A DNA stretch of 64,000 bases from Vanilla planifolia (Eukaryota > Streptophyta > Magnoliopsida > Asparagales > Orchidaceae): assembly GCA_023846275.1 (NCBI GenBank), contig CM043869.1, forward strand, positions 37,226,737 to 37,290,736, in the 5' to 3' direction. This document shows, piece by piece, positions 36,941 through 51,260 of the stretch. The notes under the pieces were generated by a model that saw only the letters and a list, made by a program, of their open reading frames with translations, did no database searches and was not told the origin of the DNA. The translations under genes and the position numbers were made by a program. The number at the start of each line of letters is the position of its first letter. Within the stretch, counting starts at the first letter, position 1.

Positions 36941-38430
36941 CTAATTATTATAATTCTTCTTGATTCTCCTCATATGGTTGTATAATCTCCCCTTCCTCCA
37001 CTTCAAAGGATGGAGTTTCTATTTTAACCATGTTAACTTGGCGATCATCATGCTCTTCTGTGTCTTCTATCATTAATATGTGGAGTACCTCAATACTTAG
37101 GTCAACATTCCAGTTTCTTAGGTTTATTTTCAGTGGCCAATTCTTCCACAACAAAGTCACTTATAATTGACTTATTTGATCTACGAGTTCCACTCGATCT
37201 ATTGTCTTTATGTTGTTCCAAATGGTCTATGCGTATTTCTAATATTGCTATTAGCTTTTACATTAAATGAGTTAGTTTTAAAATTTCATGTTATATTACT
37301 GAGTCTATGAGTGGTTATACTAGTATAGAATCACATATTCTATATTATTTTCTAGACCTAATGATCAAACTATTAGGTTGAAAACAAAATTCTTAATTGA
37401 GATTATAAAGAAAAAAACAAATGTCAAAATGTTATAGCAAAAAAAAAATTACAGATAAAGAAATGTTATAATATCAAACTTGAAAAAAATATTTATTTAT
37501 TTGTTTATTTTGTTTTGTCTTATCTTATATTTTTAATAACTTCTAACAATTAACAACAAATGTATAAAAGTAAAAGATACTTGTATAATGATAAATTAAA
37601 AATTATATAAATTCCTAAAGCTAACCATGCTTTAATACCAAGTTAATTAAAAATAATATGTCAAAACTTATCTTTAGCTTAGTAATAATTGAAAAATGCT
37701 TAAGTAATATATATATATAAGAGCTTATCAAATACGTTATATATTTAGAATTGGAAATCCTAGGATTGTCAAGTAAGAATTTTCTCAAAAAACTAAAGAA
37801 TTACACTAATCATTAATAGGGGATTTTAACTTTAAAAAAAATTCTTTAGCAACTCATACTCAAAGCACTTGCATTGGTGGTGATGTGGCAAGGTATACTT
37901 ATAATGAAGTTCTTAGAATGCCAAACAAGAAAATCATATAATCATCTACACAAACTAAAAAGTTGGACACGATAATTAATTTTTTGAAAAGATGAAATAA
38001 AGGTGTTAAAAACTTTCCTAATGAATTGATGTTTTTATAAATACTAGATAATAGGTCAAGATCTCCTCTTTTGATTTTCTTGCTCATCTTCTCAAAACAC
38101 ATCTAAAATCACATCGTAAGATTGATTACACAAAATATGTTTGCATTAATCAAGCTTGGCAGTAGTATTTCATTGCTTCATTCAAATTGTATTACTTACA
38201 ACATGATGAATATTTCTATTTATAAAGACAATATGGGTATAATAATAATTTGTTAACCTAAAAATATAAAAACATATTTGAGAATACTAAGAGACATATT
38301 TTAGAAGTTTAAAAGATACTTAAAGAATTTCAAAAAAGTTACCATATATTACAAAAAATCATGAATTTTGCAAAAAAAACTTGCCCAAAAGCTACAAAAC
38401 TAATTAAAATAAACACTTCCCAAATAGGCT
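36941..38430 (-). mobile_element. 5' portion of a broken LTR retrotransposon
   Basis: Minus strand. About 37,650-38,400 behaves like a 5' LTR, with a TATA box (TTTATAAATAG on the minus strand near 38,215-38,225). It is followed at about 37,625-37,645 by TTGGTATCAAAGC, a primer site of the initiator-methionine type. Further in, at 37,260-36,948, lie gag-like traces: a short heptad-like stretch and a very acidic segment (EVEEGEIIQPYEENQEEL). The downstream part and the second LTR are absent. Probably gypsy-like, but the family is uncertain. Broken. Confidence 0.5.
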
Positions 38431-38439
38431 TGTGTGTTT

Positions 38440-38760
38440 TGGGAGGTGGTTTGATGACCATTAAGTTGACAAATTATGTGGGCAAAGAAGCACAGTGACG
38501 TTTCAGGTCTAGTTTGCAAGTCAATGCAAGTCAAAGCGAATCAGTAGGAGTAGATGTAGGTCGACAAGCCAGTGTGCATTGACAAGTCAGGCGGGTTCAA
38601 GGATCACAGGCCAACACAGGTTGATGCATGTTGATCAATTGGCATGGTTGACACGTGTTAATGGGTCAGGTCAGGTTGAGTAGGTCGTGTGGGACAATGT
38701 GGGCAGCAACAACGACTACGAATGATAGTGATAATGGTAGCAAACGTTGGCAAAAAACCA
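38440..38760. repeat. GC-richer island of degenerate ~10-bp words
   Basis: From about 38,515 to 38,690 the sequence is built of related decamers such as AAGTCAATGC, AAGTCAAAGC, AGGTTGATGC and ATGTTGATCA. It is rich in GTCA, TTGAC and AGGTC words. It stands out from the AT-rich DNA on both sides. A short plus-strand frame over its right half is not supported as a gene. Confidence 0.5.
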
Positions 38761-39099
38761 AAAACTTAATTTTAAGCCTTTTTAAACTTATTTTAGACCA
38801 AATTTTAGATCAATGGAATTATGAGATTGTTTTTGGGATATTTCTTAACTGAATTTAAAGTTAAAAATATTTGAAAAATTATCAGTCGATCTTCAAATGA
38901 CTTAAAATAAAATGTAGATACAAATAATTTAATGAATTAATGAAAAACAAATTAATTTATATAATAAATAATGGTTAGCTATAATTGAACCCCTACAATG
39001 TAATGATAATTAAGATTAATGAGAAGTAAAAAAGTCAATCTTAGTACAACTTTGAATTCGAATAGGATTAATATGTCTCTGATTGGAAACTTTGCGTGA

Positions 39100-39740
39100 T
39101 GTATGAGATACTACTGCTCAAAAGACGACCAACTTAATGAGTGTTTGTATTTTAACTTATAATATAAGTAGGGAATAAACATGATATGTTTAACAAACAA
39201 ATTACTAATTATACACATAAAGGTAATATAAAATACAAATATAAAATTGATAATAATGAATGAGCAATAAATAACCACTACATAGACATCTATAAAAAAA
39301 TGTGTATAAGGAATCACTACTTAAATGGTCGTATGCATCATTCTTATATATACATATAATCATCATATAGTAATATTATTATGCAATACTTATATCATGT
39401 CATATTTTTTATTTTCTTTCATATCTATATACTTTTTATTTTCCTTTCCCTATTTCTTTTTTTGGGCCTAAATTTCCTGATATAATCATTATCTCTACTC
39501 CTTCAGATCTCATAGCATACCATAATTTATTACAAATCTACTATCTCATATTACTAACATTTGAGTGGTGATATCTATTTTATTTATCATGAAGCCACTA
39601 TCCTCTATTATCAATATCTTATGAAGATGATAATAAGAACTTTGTTGTATAATGATCCCATCTCTGAGTATCTATGATATTAGGGGTGATGTCTATTTAT
39701 GACATCTCAATTTCATTATATCAAGATATTGTCCCTTTAG
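39100..39740. repeat. Dispersed repeat, family C copy 1
   Basis: Aligns by eye with 44,270-44,760. Both have an ATAATCATCA-AATA stretch, a TTTTCTTATTTT-rich stretch, then CTCATTAGAATCTCA-like sequence and a TTTGTTGTATAATGATCCCA...TAGGGGTGATG block (39,640-39,700 against 44,685-44,735). Noncoding. Confidence 0.45.
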
Positions 39741-39779
39741 GTTATCTTATACTAACCTGAATGATTTTTTCTCTTCTTA

Positions 39780-40020
39780 TATGAGGCCCTTCTTTGTATG
39801 GTTACTAATCACAAAAACACTCCAATTTCTTGTCTTGATCTTAATCGAAGAAGGTTTTGCCTTTTACATAAGGTCCCTTTCTACATGGTCGCCCATCATA
39901 AAACTATTTTAACCTTAACATACTCATCCATGTATTTCTTATACTATCCAATGTAGACTTGCCCTTAAAAAGAGTATTAATATATGTAGATTAGGACCCC
40001 CCCCCTTTTGTAGACTATGT
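39780..40020. repeat. Local duplication (~87 bp) and C9 tract
   Basis: ATGAGGCCCTTCTTTGTATGGTTACTAATCA at 39,781 is partly repeated 87 bp on as ATAAGGTCCCTTTCTACATGG (39,868). A run of nine C lies at 39,997-40,005. Confidence 0.5.
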
Positions 40021-43000
40021 GGTACGATTCATTCCTAAACCTCTAGAAGCATCACACATGTTAATACATCACAAATACTTGTTTCATGAAGAGGAACTCA
40101 TTTGTAATCATAACTTTAATACATTATTTCGATGAGAATGAGATCGAACACCCTTTTTTTCTCAACCTTTTCTTTTTCTTATCTTATTTCCTTGAATCTT
40201 TTGAGGATCTAAGTTGGATTTACTTTCTTCTCTCCTCTCCTCTCCTTAAGCTCTGCTCTCTCTCTCTCACCATCTTTCTTTGCAAGTTATTCTAAACCAA
40301 ACTTGGTGTAAGAGAGATGATATTAAGTTTGCAACTCTAATATATAAGAGGTTATTTTAATATTAGTTTCTTTTTCTTTTTTTGGCTTTAAAAATAAATA
40401 AAAAATTCATCTAATTTTTAGAAATTAAAAATCACATATCTATAAATTTAAGATAAGAGCTTCATAATGATATGCTCAAATTTTGAATTGATTACTATTA
40501 TCTTAATATATTGTTTAAGGCACCTAGATAATACCTTAGCTATGAATCTAAAACATACAAATCTAATAAATAACATTTATTTAGAATGTGGTTTAGTATT
40601 AATTATATAGATTGTTATAATTAACATGTATTCTATGTTTAGAATCTTTTATATAATAATTATCAAACTCTTTAATAGCTTCAAATAATTCCCAAATGTT
40701 ATAACAAATTTTTTTAAAATCATATCAAACTAGTCATATTCAAAATTCATGTACTAATTACAATACTCACAAATGAGTTGTTGTTTTGACCCTTTAGACA
40801 TATAGTTATCAAGTAAAATAGTGACAACAAAAAATTCAAGCCTAATGTGAGAAAAACGAATCGTTAGATTATGTTTGCGGTGGTATGAAGGTGTTCTAGT
40901 TAATCAATAATAAAGTAGTACAATGCCTCATCACTTCAACTTTGTACCCCACCCCCAATATCGGAGCCTCGATGTGATATGTTTGTAAGGTATTCTTGCT
41001 TAAAGATTCTTTTTCAAGAGGCATTTTTAGAGTAGCTACAATAGAAATGGAAACATGATAATAATGAGAAGCTAAGGAAGAAAGTAAAATTGAAAAAGAT
41101 TTTTGTTACAAGAAAATTGAATTTTCTAAGTTGTCTTTTAAGGAATTCTAAATTCATGAAGTTCTAATTCTTAGAATTCTAAATTTTGAATTTATGATTT
41201 TTTCAAGTTTTGATTTCTAAATTGCTTTATGTATTCTTCTTATCCTTTTATATAAAGGCTTCGATACAATATTTAATTATAAAGCAAAAACATGTGATTT
41301 TGATCACAAATATAAAAATTTTCTAATTTTGACAAAATCAGCTTAATCTTGCACTTATTTGTATGCACATGCCTACACCTTTGCTTGTGTATGGTGAAGT
41401 TAGTGCAACTATTCACACAAGTAGGTACCACATGGGCAGAACGCATGCATGGTTGGTCGTCAATAAGGTGCACATGCAACAGCCCCATGCGATCGTTTAG
41501 CCAGTGCACACAAGAGTTTGGCGCACTGCTCTCTTCTACTTGTGCTTTGGTGCATAGCTTTTGAGGCTTCATGTTGTATCAAAGTTTTTTGTCATTTTAT
41601 CCTATTGATATTTTTTTCTTAACTTTAGATTAAATACACTTAGAATTAATCTCTCGATCACGACCAATTGGCAATCAAAATTATTCAAATATTTCCTCAA
41701 CCACCAAATAATAATTTTGAATTTATGAAAATAAGAAAAAAAAACATGCTTGCTAAGCAACTTGCTTAGTGTTGATGGCATGCATAGTTTAATATTTAAA
41801 CTAGGGTGTTGCCTTTTGCTTTCATATTATCTTATATCGAAAATTCTCAGTAATAACACAAATATAATAATTTATCCATTTTAGATAACAAGCCATGTGG
41901 GAAATAATTGTTTGAGGGCATTTATTTTTTAAACAAGGCTATGTTGAAAATTTACTCTTTTGGTTCTCGTATAGAAATATTCTCAACAAAGGAATCTCCT
42001 TTACGAATAATCTCCATTAAAGCATTCAATTTTCTTACTTATCAATTTTTATTTCACTTTGCTTCATAACTTTTATAAAAATTTTAATACACCTTTCAAA
42101 TTGATTAGACAATTGGTTGACCATTTACCTAACTAAACGTGGGGGTTTTAATTGTTTTAAGTGTCCTAAATTTTAATAAAATGGTGCTACAACAAAAAAA
42201 AAAAACATATTTAATTAGATTTTTAATTTTTTAGGTCATACAATCTAGAAAATTTGAAATAAACTCTGAGCTCTGTTAATTATAAATTTGATATTAAAAT
42301 CATTAAAATTGAGATGATTAGAATTAGTTTCTAATCTAATTGTTCATTGCATGGCATCGATCTTACCAATTGAAGGTATAAAAATTCGTTAAGTTAAATC
42401 TTAGTTGTTGAATCGAGAAGTAACAAGCAACAATCATCAACAAAAAATCATTCAAAATTATAATATTTGTTCAATATATGAGGAATCAACTTAAAGTTTT
42501 ATCTTTTTGCACCAATTTTATTTTATGATTAAGTAAAAAATAATTAAATCATAATAAATAAAATGATAATAATTTATTGAATTTATAATCAGTTAACCTA
42601 TCATTAAGATAAGCATCATCACTCTCCTATATTATAAGAAAAAACCAAGACATGTCTTCCACTCCTTTGGCTATAAGTAAATCTTTAGAAGTATAGTTTA
42701 GGAGAAGGTTCACAACTAAGAAATAGATTTTTAAGTTATCTCATCCTTTTTTTCTCTTTTTATAGTTGTTTTTGACGTACAAGGTCTGAGTTCACTTCCT
42801 CCATTTAATGTGTAATCATATTTTATAATTAATTAAACTCTTGTAATTTTTTAATGTAATTCTTAATTAAAAAATATGTTACATTTTTAGCAAAAAATAT
42901 TAAAAGTTTTATAAGCAGACATTCCAAAAGGGAATTTATAATATAAATGGGAAGGCCTATTTTGCATTAATTATTTAGTTTAATTATTGCTTTTGTGCAT

Positions 43001-44130
43001 TTTTATCTATTTTTAAAATATAAGAAAAGAGTACACTATAAAGTTTGATGTAACAATTGAGGTACATTGCACGTCCATAAAAAAAAATTGATAATGATAT
43101 TTTATCTTATTATATAATTTTTATATATTAATGGTGATATAAATTGTATTAGCCACGCTTTCAACAAATATTATGTTTGGGCAGATTCAAAGAAAGAATT
43201 ATAGACGCATTTATTTTAATATATCATATCAATTTTATATGTAAATATAATTTTTATAATATGTAAATATAAATTTTATTTTTTTATTACAAATATTATT
43301 TTAAATTAATCTTTATAAATTTACAAAATATCTAAGTTATAGCATAATTTCAAATTTGTGGAATTGCAATCATAGGTATGTTGTTTATAATCCTTATCGA
43401 ATGTCATCTCTATCTTATGGAAAATTTAATAATTGATGGAGTTTTAATTCAACAATATAAATATATTAACATTGTTAAGATATCTATGGAGTTAACAAAA
43501 ACATTATAAAATTATTGTGGGTTAGGATTTTTGTGGTGATATTTCAAAAGTAAAATCATTATTAAGATAGAGTGGTTATAGAGATGATAAATTAAGTCAA
43601 ACATTTTTTGTTTTATTTATATAATATAATGATATTATGATGTTGAGATATTTTTTTGGTAATAAAACATTTATCCTTAAATTTGATGACAAAAAGTGAA
43701 AAGATTTTGACATTTTAGTCAACATAATGGCATTAGAGTGACACCACATATATGATTTAGTGATTTGAATATAAAGCATGTGTAAGTTATTTGGCTTATT
43801 ATATGTAGTATAAAACAAATTAAGAGATTTTAAAGTGATTCTTCAAAAGTAAAATCATTATTAAGTTGTAGAACCACAAAGACGAATAATTTCACATTAA
43901 AAATAGGAAAAATGTAAAACTTAAGTTTTCAAATAATGAGTTAAGTAAAATTTAACATAATATTATGTTTTTTTTATTAATAACACTTATTTTAGACATT
44001 ATATGTATTTATTTTTATTAGAAAAATTATATTATGTTGATTAATGATCCCCACCATTCTAAGCAAGTGAGGTTTTCTTTATTTGACTAAAGAAGTTTGG
44101 AGATTTGGTATTGAGAGAGAGAGTGTGTAT
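40021..44130. other. AT-rich intergenic DNA
   Basis: No gene. Contents worth noting are a GC-richer island at 41,345-41,575, rich in GTGCAC, GCACATG and GCATGC words, and a 22-base direct repeat at 43,545-43,566 and 43,844-43,865. The many short frames look accidental. Confidence 0.45.
43538..43870. repeat. Direct repeat pair ~299 bp apart
   Basis: CAAAAGTAAAATCATTATTAAG occurs at 43,545-43,566 and 43,844-43,865, with weaker similarity continuing downstream of each copy. It could be a local duplication or the terminal repeats of a small noncoding element. Confidence 0.5.
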
Positions 44131-44269
44131 GAAGAGAGAGAAAAGATAAGAGGGAGGGGACATTTGGAGAGTTAGGCATGGTGTTGCAATTGAAATTAGG
44201 ATGAGAGAAGGGGACAATGATGGTGTGGAGTAATTTTGATAGTAAAAAACATAAAAGTGAAAAACAAGC

Positions 44270-44760
44270 TATTAATTACAAGTAGATAAAATAAAACAAA
44301 AATAAGAATAAAACATGATACTAACAAAATATATAATATGTTGAATCACTTTATATATGCTCATAATATGTATAATCATCAAATAATACTAATATCATAT
44401 ATTTTTTCTTATTTTAACATTCATATTCTTTTCATATTTTTGTTTTTTCTTAATTTTTTAGAATTTTGATTTTCTTATATAAACATCCTCACTTCTTAGA
44501 ATCTCACATTATAGTATTTTCTATCATGTAACTATCACCCATATTGCCAAGTTTTTTATGCTCGTAATGGCGAAATTTTTGTCATGTCATGGTTGATAAT
44601 CTAAGTACCAACGACAATAAGGGTGATTTCATCACAAAACAATCGCTCACATTGTCGAGTGTCTTATGCTTATGATGACGAAGTTTTTGTCGTATAATGG
44701 CCCACAATCTAGGTACCTACAATTGTAGGGGTGATTTTCTCATGTTAGGCAATTGCAACA
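44270..44760. repeat. Dispersed repeat, family C copy 2, with 108-bp tandem unit
   Basis: The second copy of family C. Its right end holds two tandem units, about 44,532-44,640 and 44,640-44,748 (period 108). They share ATTGCCAAG/ATTGTCGAG, CTTATGCT, GGCGAAATTTTTGTC/GACGAAGTTTTTGTC, AATCTAAGTACC/AATCTAGGTACC and GGGTGATTT. Confidence 0.6.
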
Positions 44761-45479
44761 AAAGATAATAAAGAAAATCTTATTATATTCTCATTTTATC
44801 TTTCTATTAACCCTAAACATTAATAGGTTTTTTAATTAGATTAATGTTAAATTAGTTATTTTCACAAAATAAGCTCATTGAATTTGTTTTTTAAGTTTAT
44901 TTTTGCATAAAATTGAGTGTTGAAAGGTTTGTTAAGCTTAACACCTTTAATCAAATGTTTTGAACTTTTTATTAATTGAAGTGGTGGTCAAATGTTCTAT
45001 ATTAAATAACTTGATGCAATGGTTGTATAAAAGTTGAAGATACTAAATGATTTCGAACTGCTGACAAATTTGATTAGTGGTTTACTCTAATCAATAGAAT
45101 GGTGTGATTATGAAAAGTTAGTTGGTTCGATAATTTTGGCAATTGTAGATAAGTTTTGTTGTAATTAATCATGTCATATGATCACAAGATCATATAATAC
45201 AATCAATTTAGTCATATCATATAATTCAGTAATTAAACATTAATGATTAACTCCATAAATTTGGATAAATTTATAAAGCATACATCTTTTAGAAGAGATA
45301 TAATTGTTTTTAAATGGAAATTTTTTATATATTTCAAAATATGATAAAACAAAATAATATATAATAAAAAAATAAAATAACAAATACAAAAGTATTGTAG
45401 TTATACAAAATGAATTTTTTTTCATACAAGTTGAATAACAGAAATTTTTTTATATTATAATATCATAAATAATGATAAT
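44761..45479. other. AT-rich intergenic DNA
   Basis: Nothing supported; the short minus-strand frame at 45,240-45,425 is low-complexity. Confidence 0.5.
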
Positions 45480-46080
45480 TTGTTGAAATATCATTTCAAA
45501 TTTTGAAACTGTTGCATATAAGAGCTTTGAGGCTATGTGAAATATTGCTTAAAACTCATTATTTTTTTGATTTTGTGGGTAGTCAAGTATGACATGTGAA
45601 AATATATTCTCTATATAAGATTGTATTTAAACTCAATTGAGTGAGCTTTAACAAATAATAATTAATATCTTAAAACAAATAAAGCTTTAATGTGCCTAAG
45701 AGAGCATATAATAGATATAATTATATGCATAAGTTTAACAAGTTATTTAAACTACATCGTGAGTCTATAAAGAAGAGCTCCCATGAAATGCCTTAACTTT
45801 TGCCAAGTCACCTCATAATTATATCTAAATTATGTGTTATGTAAAAATAAAAAAAGTTAAAATTATATATTAATTTGGAGAACATGCAAGCCAAATATAT
45901 TAAAAATTTGATTTATACTTTTCTAATAAGCGAAAAAATGCATAATTTTTTGAGCAAAAATGAGTTTGTTAAACTTTTCAATGTTTAAGTTGCATAGGAT
46001 GGGAAGCATTGAGGTGATTCCAATGCCAATGCAATCATCATGGTTCAGCATCATTTGGTAATCCATGTTCGTTGACAAGC
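45480..46080 (+). repeat. Dispersed repeat, family D copy 1
   Basis: Aligns with about 50,750-51,260. The clearest block is AATATATTAAAAATTTGATTTATACTTTTCTAATAAG-like sequence at 45,893-45,935 against 51,042-51,080. It is followed in both by a GATTCCAATG-like and a CATCATT-like stretch. It directly precedes a gypsy polymerase remnant, so it may be that element's noncoding part. Confidence 0.45.
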
Positions 46081-46109
46081 AAATACATGAAAATATTATC
46101 TAATTTTAC

Positions 46110-47030
46110 ACCTCCTCCATACCAAAGGGACTCTAGCTAACAAATATAGGCACATATTGTTTTTTATACCAAATTACTTATAGAGTTCATAGATATCATC
46201 CCAAAAGATCTTTTACATAAGTTACCTCTCATGAGAGATATCTAACTTACAATCAACTTCATCCCAAGCTCAAAAGCCTCAAATCTATCACATTACAACA
46301 TGAATCCAATTAAATGTGCTAAACTTAAGATGGAAGTTATTGAACTTCTTGAGAAATGATTTTTTTAAGAGAGTTTCAATCCATATGTTATACCAATATT
46401 ATACATATAAGAAGTCGAGAACAATCAATAAGATTTTAATCAAATGTAAGATTTCTATATCTTGACTTAACGTCGTGTTAGATCTAGTTTTTTATTCCAA
46501 CTACTTATTAAAGATAGATTTCAAAAGTGATTACCATCATATTAAAATTATGTTTAGATAAGAATAAAATTCAATTTTTAAAAATATAGATAGATTATAT
46601 AAGTGGCTAGTTATATCCTTTAGACTATCAAATGCTCATAATATTTTTGATGCTATTGATAATTATCCTAAACATTTTAGAAAATATTTCAAAAATTTAA
46701 GATAAAAAAATTATTATTGGATTTGAAGAAATACATGGTGATAAAGATTTGCATGAATTTTTTAAATTTTATTGTGATTATTGAAAGACTTTCACCTGAT
46801 CTTAAGAAAATAAAAGAAATAATAAATTGATTTATATAGAAAAATTTTATAAGATGTCATAGTTTCTATGAGTTAGCTATCTTTTATATGAGATTTATTA
46901 AAGATTGCAATGCAAATAAACCTCATAATTGATCTTCACAAAGGATTTGATGAAATTTTGTAATCCAACAAAGGACAAAGTTAAGCAAGATAGCATCGGC
47001 ATTGAATGTGAATAGTTTCCCCTCCAAATA
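46110..47030 (+). mobile_element. Ty3/gypsy reverse transcriptase fragment
   Basis: Plus-strand traces of gypsy polymerase. The N-terminal part of reverse transcriptase lies at about 46,270-46,560, including KIDFKSDYHHIKI, a worn form of the family's KIDL.SGYHQIR motif. The RNase H entry region is at about 46,790-46,950 (SFYELAIFYMRFIKDCNA, compare SF.GL..FYRRFI..FS). LTRs, gag and integrase are not visible. Broken in many places; old. Confidence 0.7.
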
Positions 47031-48094
47031 CCAATCCTTTAATATATAAAAAAAAAACAAAAGCAATAATTGTTGAGATTAAATTTGATTTGGGTTTGTT
47101 AATTTTTGGGTAAAAACAAGACTTTGCAAACAAGAGTCTTTATCAAATTAAAATCTAAAAAATAAAAATAAAATTTAGATCATTAAACAAATTTTTAATC
47201 TATTGGATTTTCTTTTCACGCATTGAAAATCTAACAAAATTTTAATTGAAAATAAAATTAATAAATAAATCAAACCAACTAAAGTATACCTATTTGTCTT
47301 GTATTATTTTTGTTATTTAGTCCAAATAATCCACACAACTTAGACATAACTCAATAATTTATCCATTAGAATTTGCATTAGTGTTAATCAAGGTTTGTTG
47401 TGTTCAAAAAGTGAATTATTTTGGGTCCAACTGAAGTAATAAATGGTGAATAGGGAGATGTTTTGACAAAGTTACATCTAATTTCAAAGAAAAAATAAAA
47501 ATAAAAAAATAAAAGATAACAGAGATTTGTTTTATGAATTATTTGTTTTGTTGAAATAAAAAGTATAATAAATTTGATTCTTCTTTCACACTAACGTTTG
47601 ATTTAACAAATAAAAAAAAAAGTTCACACTCAACCTTTTCTTAATATATGAGAGAAATATTTCAATAAAATTTTTAAATAAATCATTTTGCAGATAATTT
47701 TATTTAATAAATTTTATCCATATAAATCAAACATAATCTTAAAAAAAAAATTTAACTGGACTTCTAACTAGTCAATGTTTTTGTGCAAGGCAGTAAATGG
47801 GCTAATCCATATAATTGGTTTGACCCACTTTGGTAATTTCTGCGTCCTTTTTAAATGACAGCGCCTCAATATTCCAATTATTTTAATTTATTTAAAATAA
47901 ATAATTAATGCATGGCATGTGAATTTTTATTAATATTTAAATGTAAATTATTCGAAAGATAGAACTACAAATTTAACCTTAACATAAAACCAGCAGATTA
48001 AAACCAAACACGTGCGCAAAGAAAAAAAAACCGTGATCATAAACCCGGCCGACACCGTTGTGTTATTTGTACCCCCCCAAAGAAAGGAGCCCAA
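47031..48094. other. AT-rich intergenic DNA and peroxidase 3' flank
   Basis: No gene; includes the downstream flank and 3' UTR of the peroxidase. No perfect AATAAA is seen on the minus strand just after its stop. Confidence 0.5.
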
Positions 48095-50749
<2,655 letters not shown>

Positions 50750-50750
<1 letters not shown>

Positions 50751-51260
50751 TCTTAAAGAGAATTATGCTTACACACAACTGAGTGAATGTCAATCATAAT
50801 AAATTTTATTTAAAAAAAAAAAATTTTAACGTGTTTATAAGAACCTATAATGAGATATTGTTTATAAATTAGTTTGATCTATATTGAACTAATTTAGAAT
50901 ATATCATAAATATATTCGAAAAATCTTAATGTAATGTTTCGACTTCTATCAAGCTGTTCTAGAGTAATATTCAAATTGTGTGTTTCTTAAAAATTTTAAA
51001 GGTAATATAATAAGTTGATTTGGCTAATAGGTTAGCCAAAATATATTAAAATTTTGATATTTACTTTTCTAATAAGTGAAAAATGAAAAAGTATAATATT
51101 TTGTAATAAAAAATACTTATTTAATCTTTGAAGACTTAAGTTATGTTATTGAGCAATCATTTAGGTGACTAATCCCAATGGAATTGTCCTTTTTAAACAT
51201 CATTCCATCATTTCAAATCATGAATAGTATGGCTTAGCATACAATGACATTTCATTGAAG
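50750..51260 (+). repeat. Dispersed repeat, family D copy 2
   Basis: Counterpart of 45,480-46,080 in the same orientation; noncoding and strongly diverged. Confidence 0.4.
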
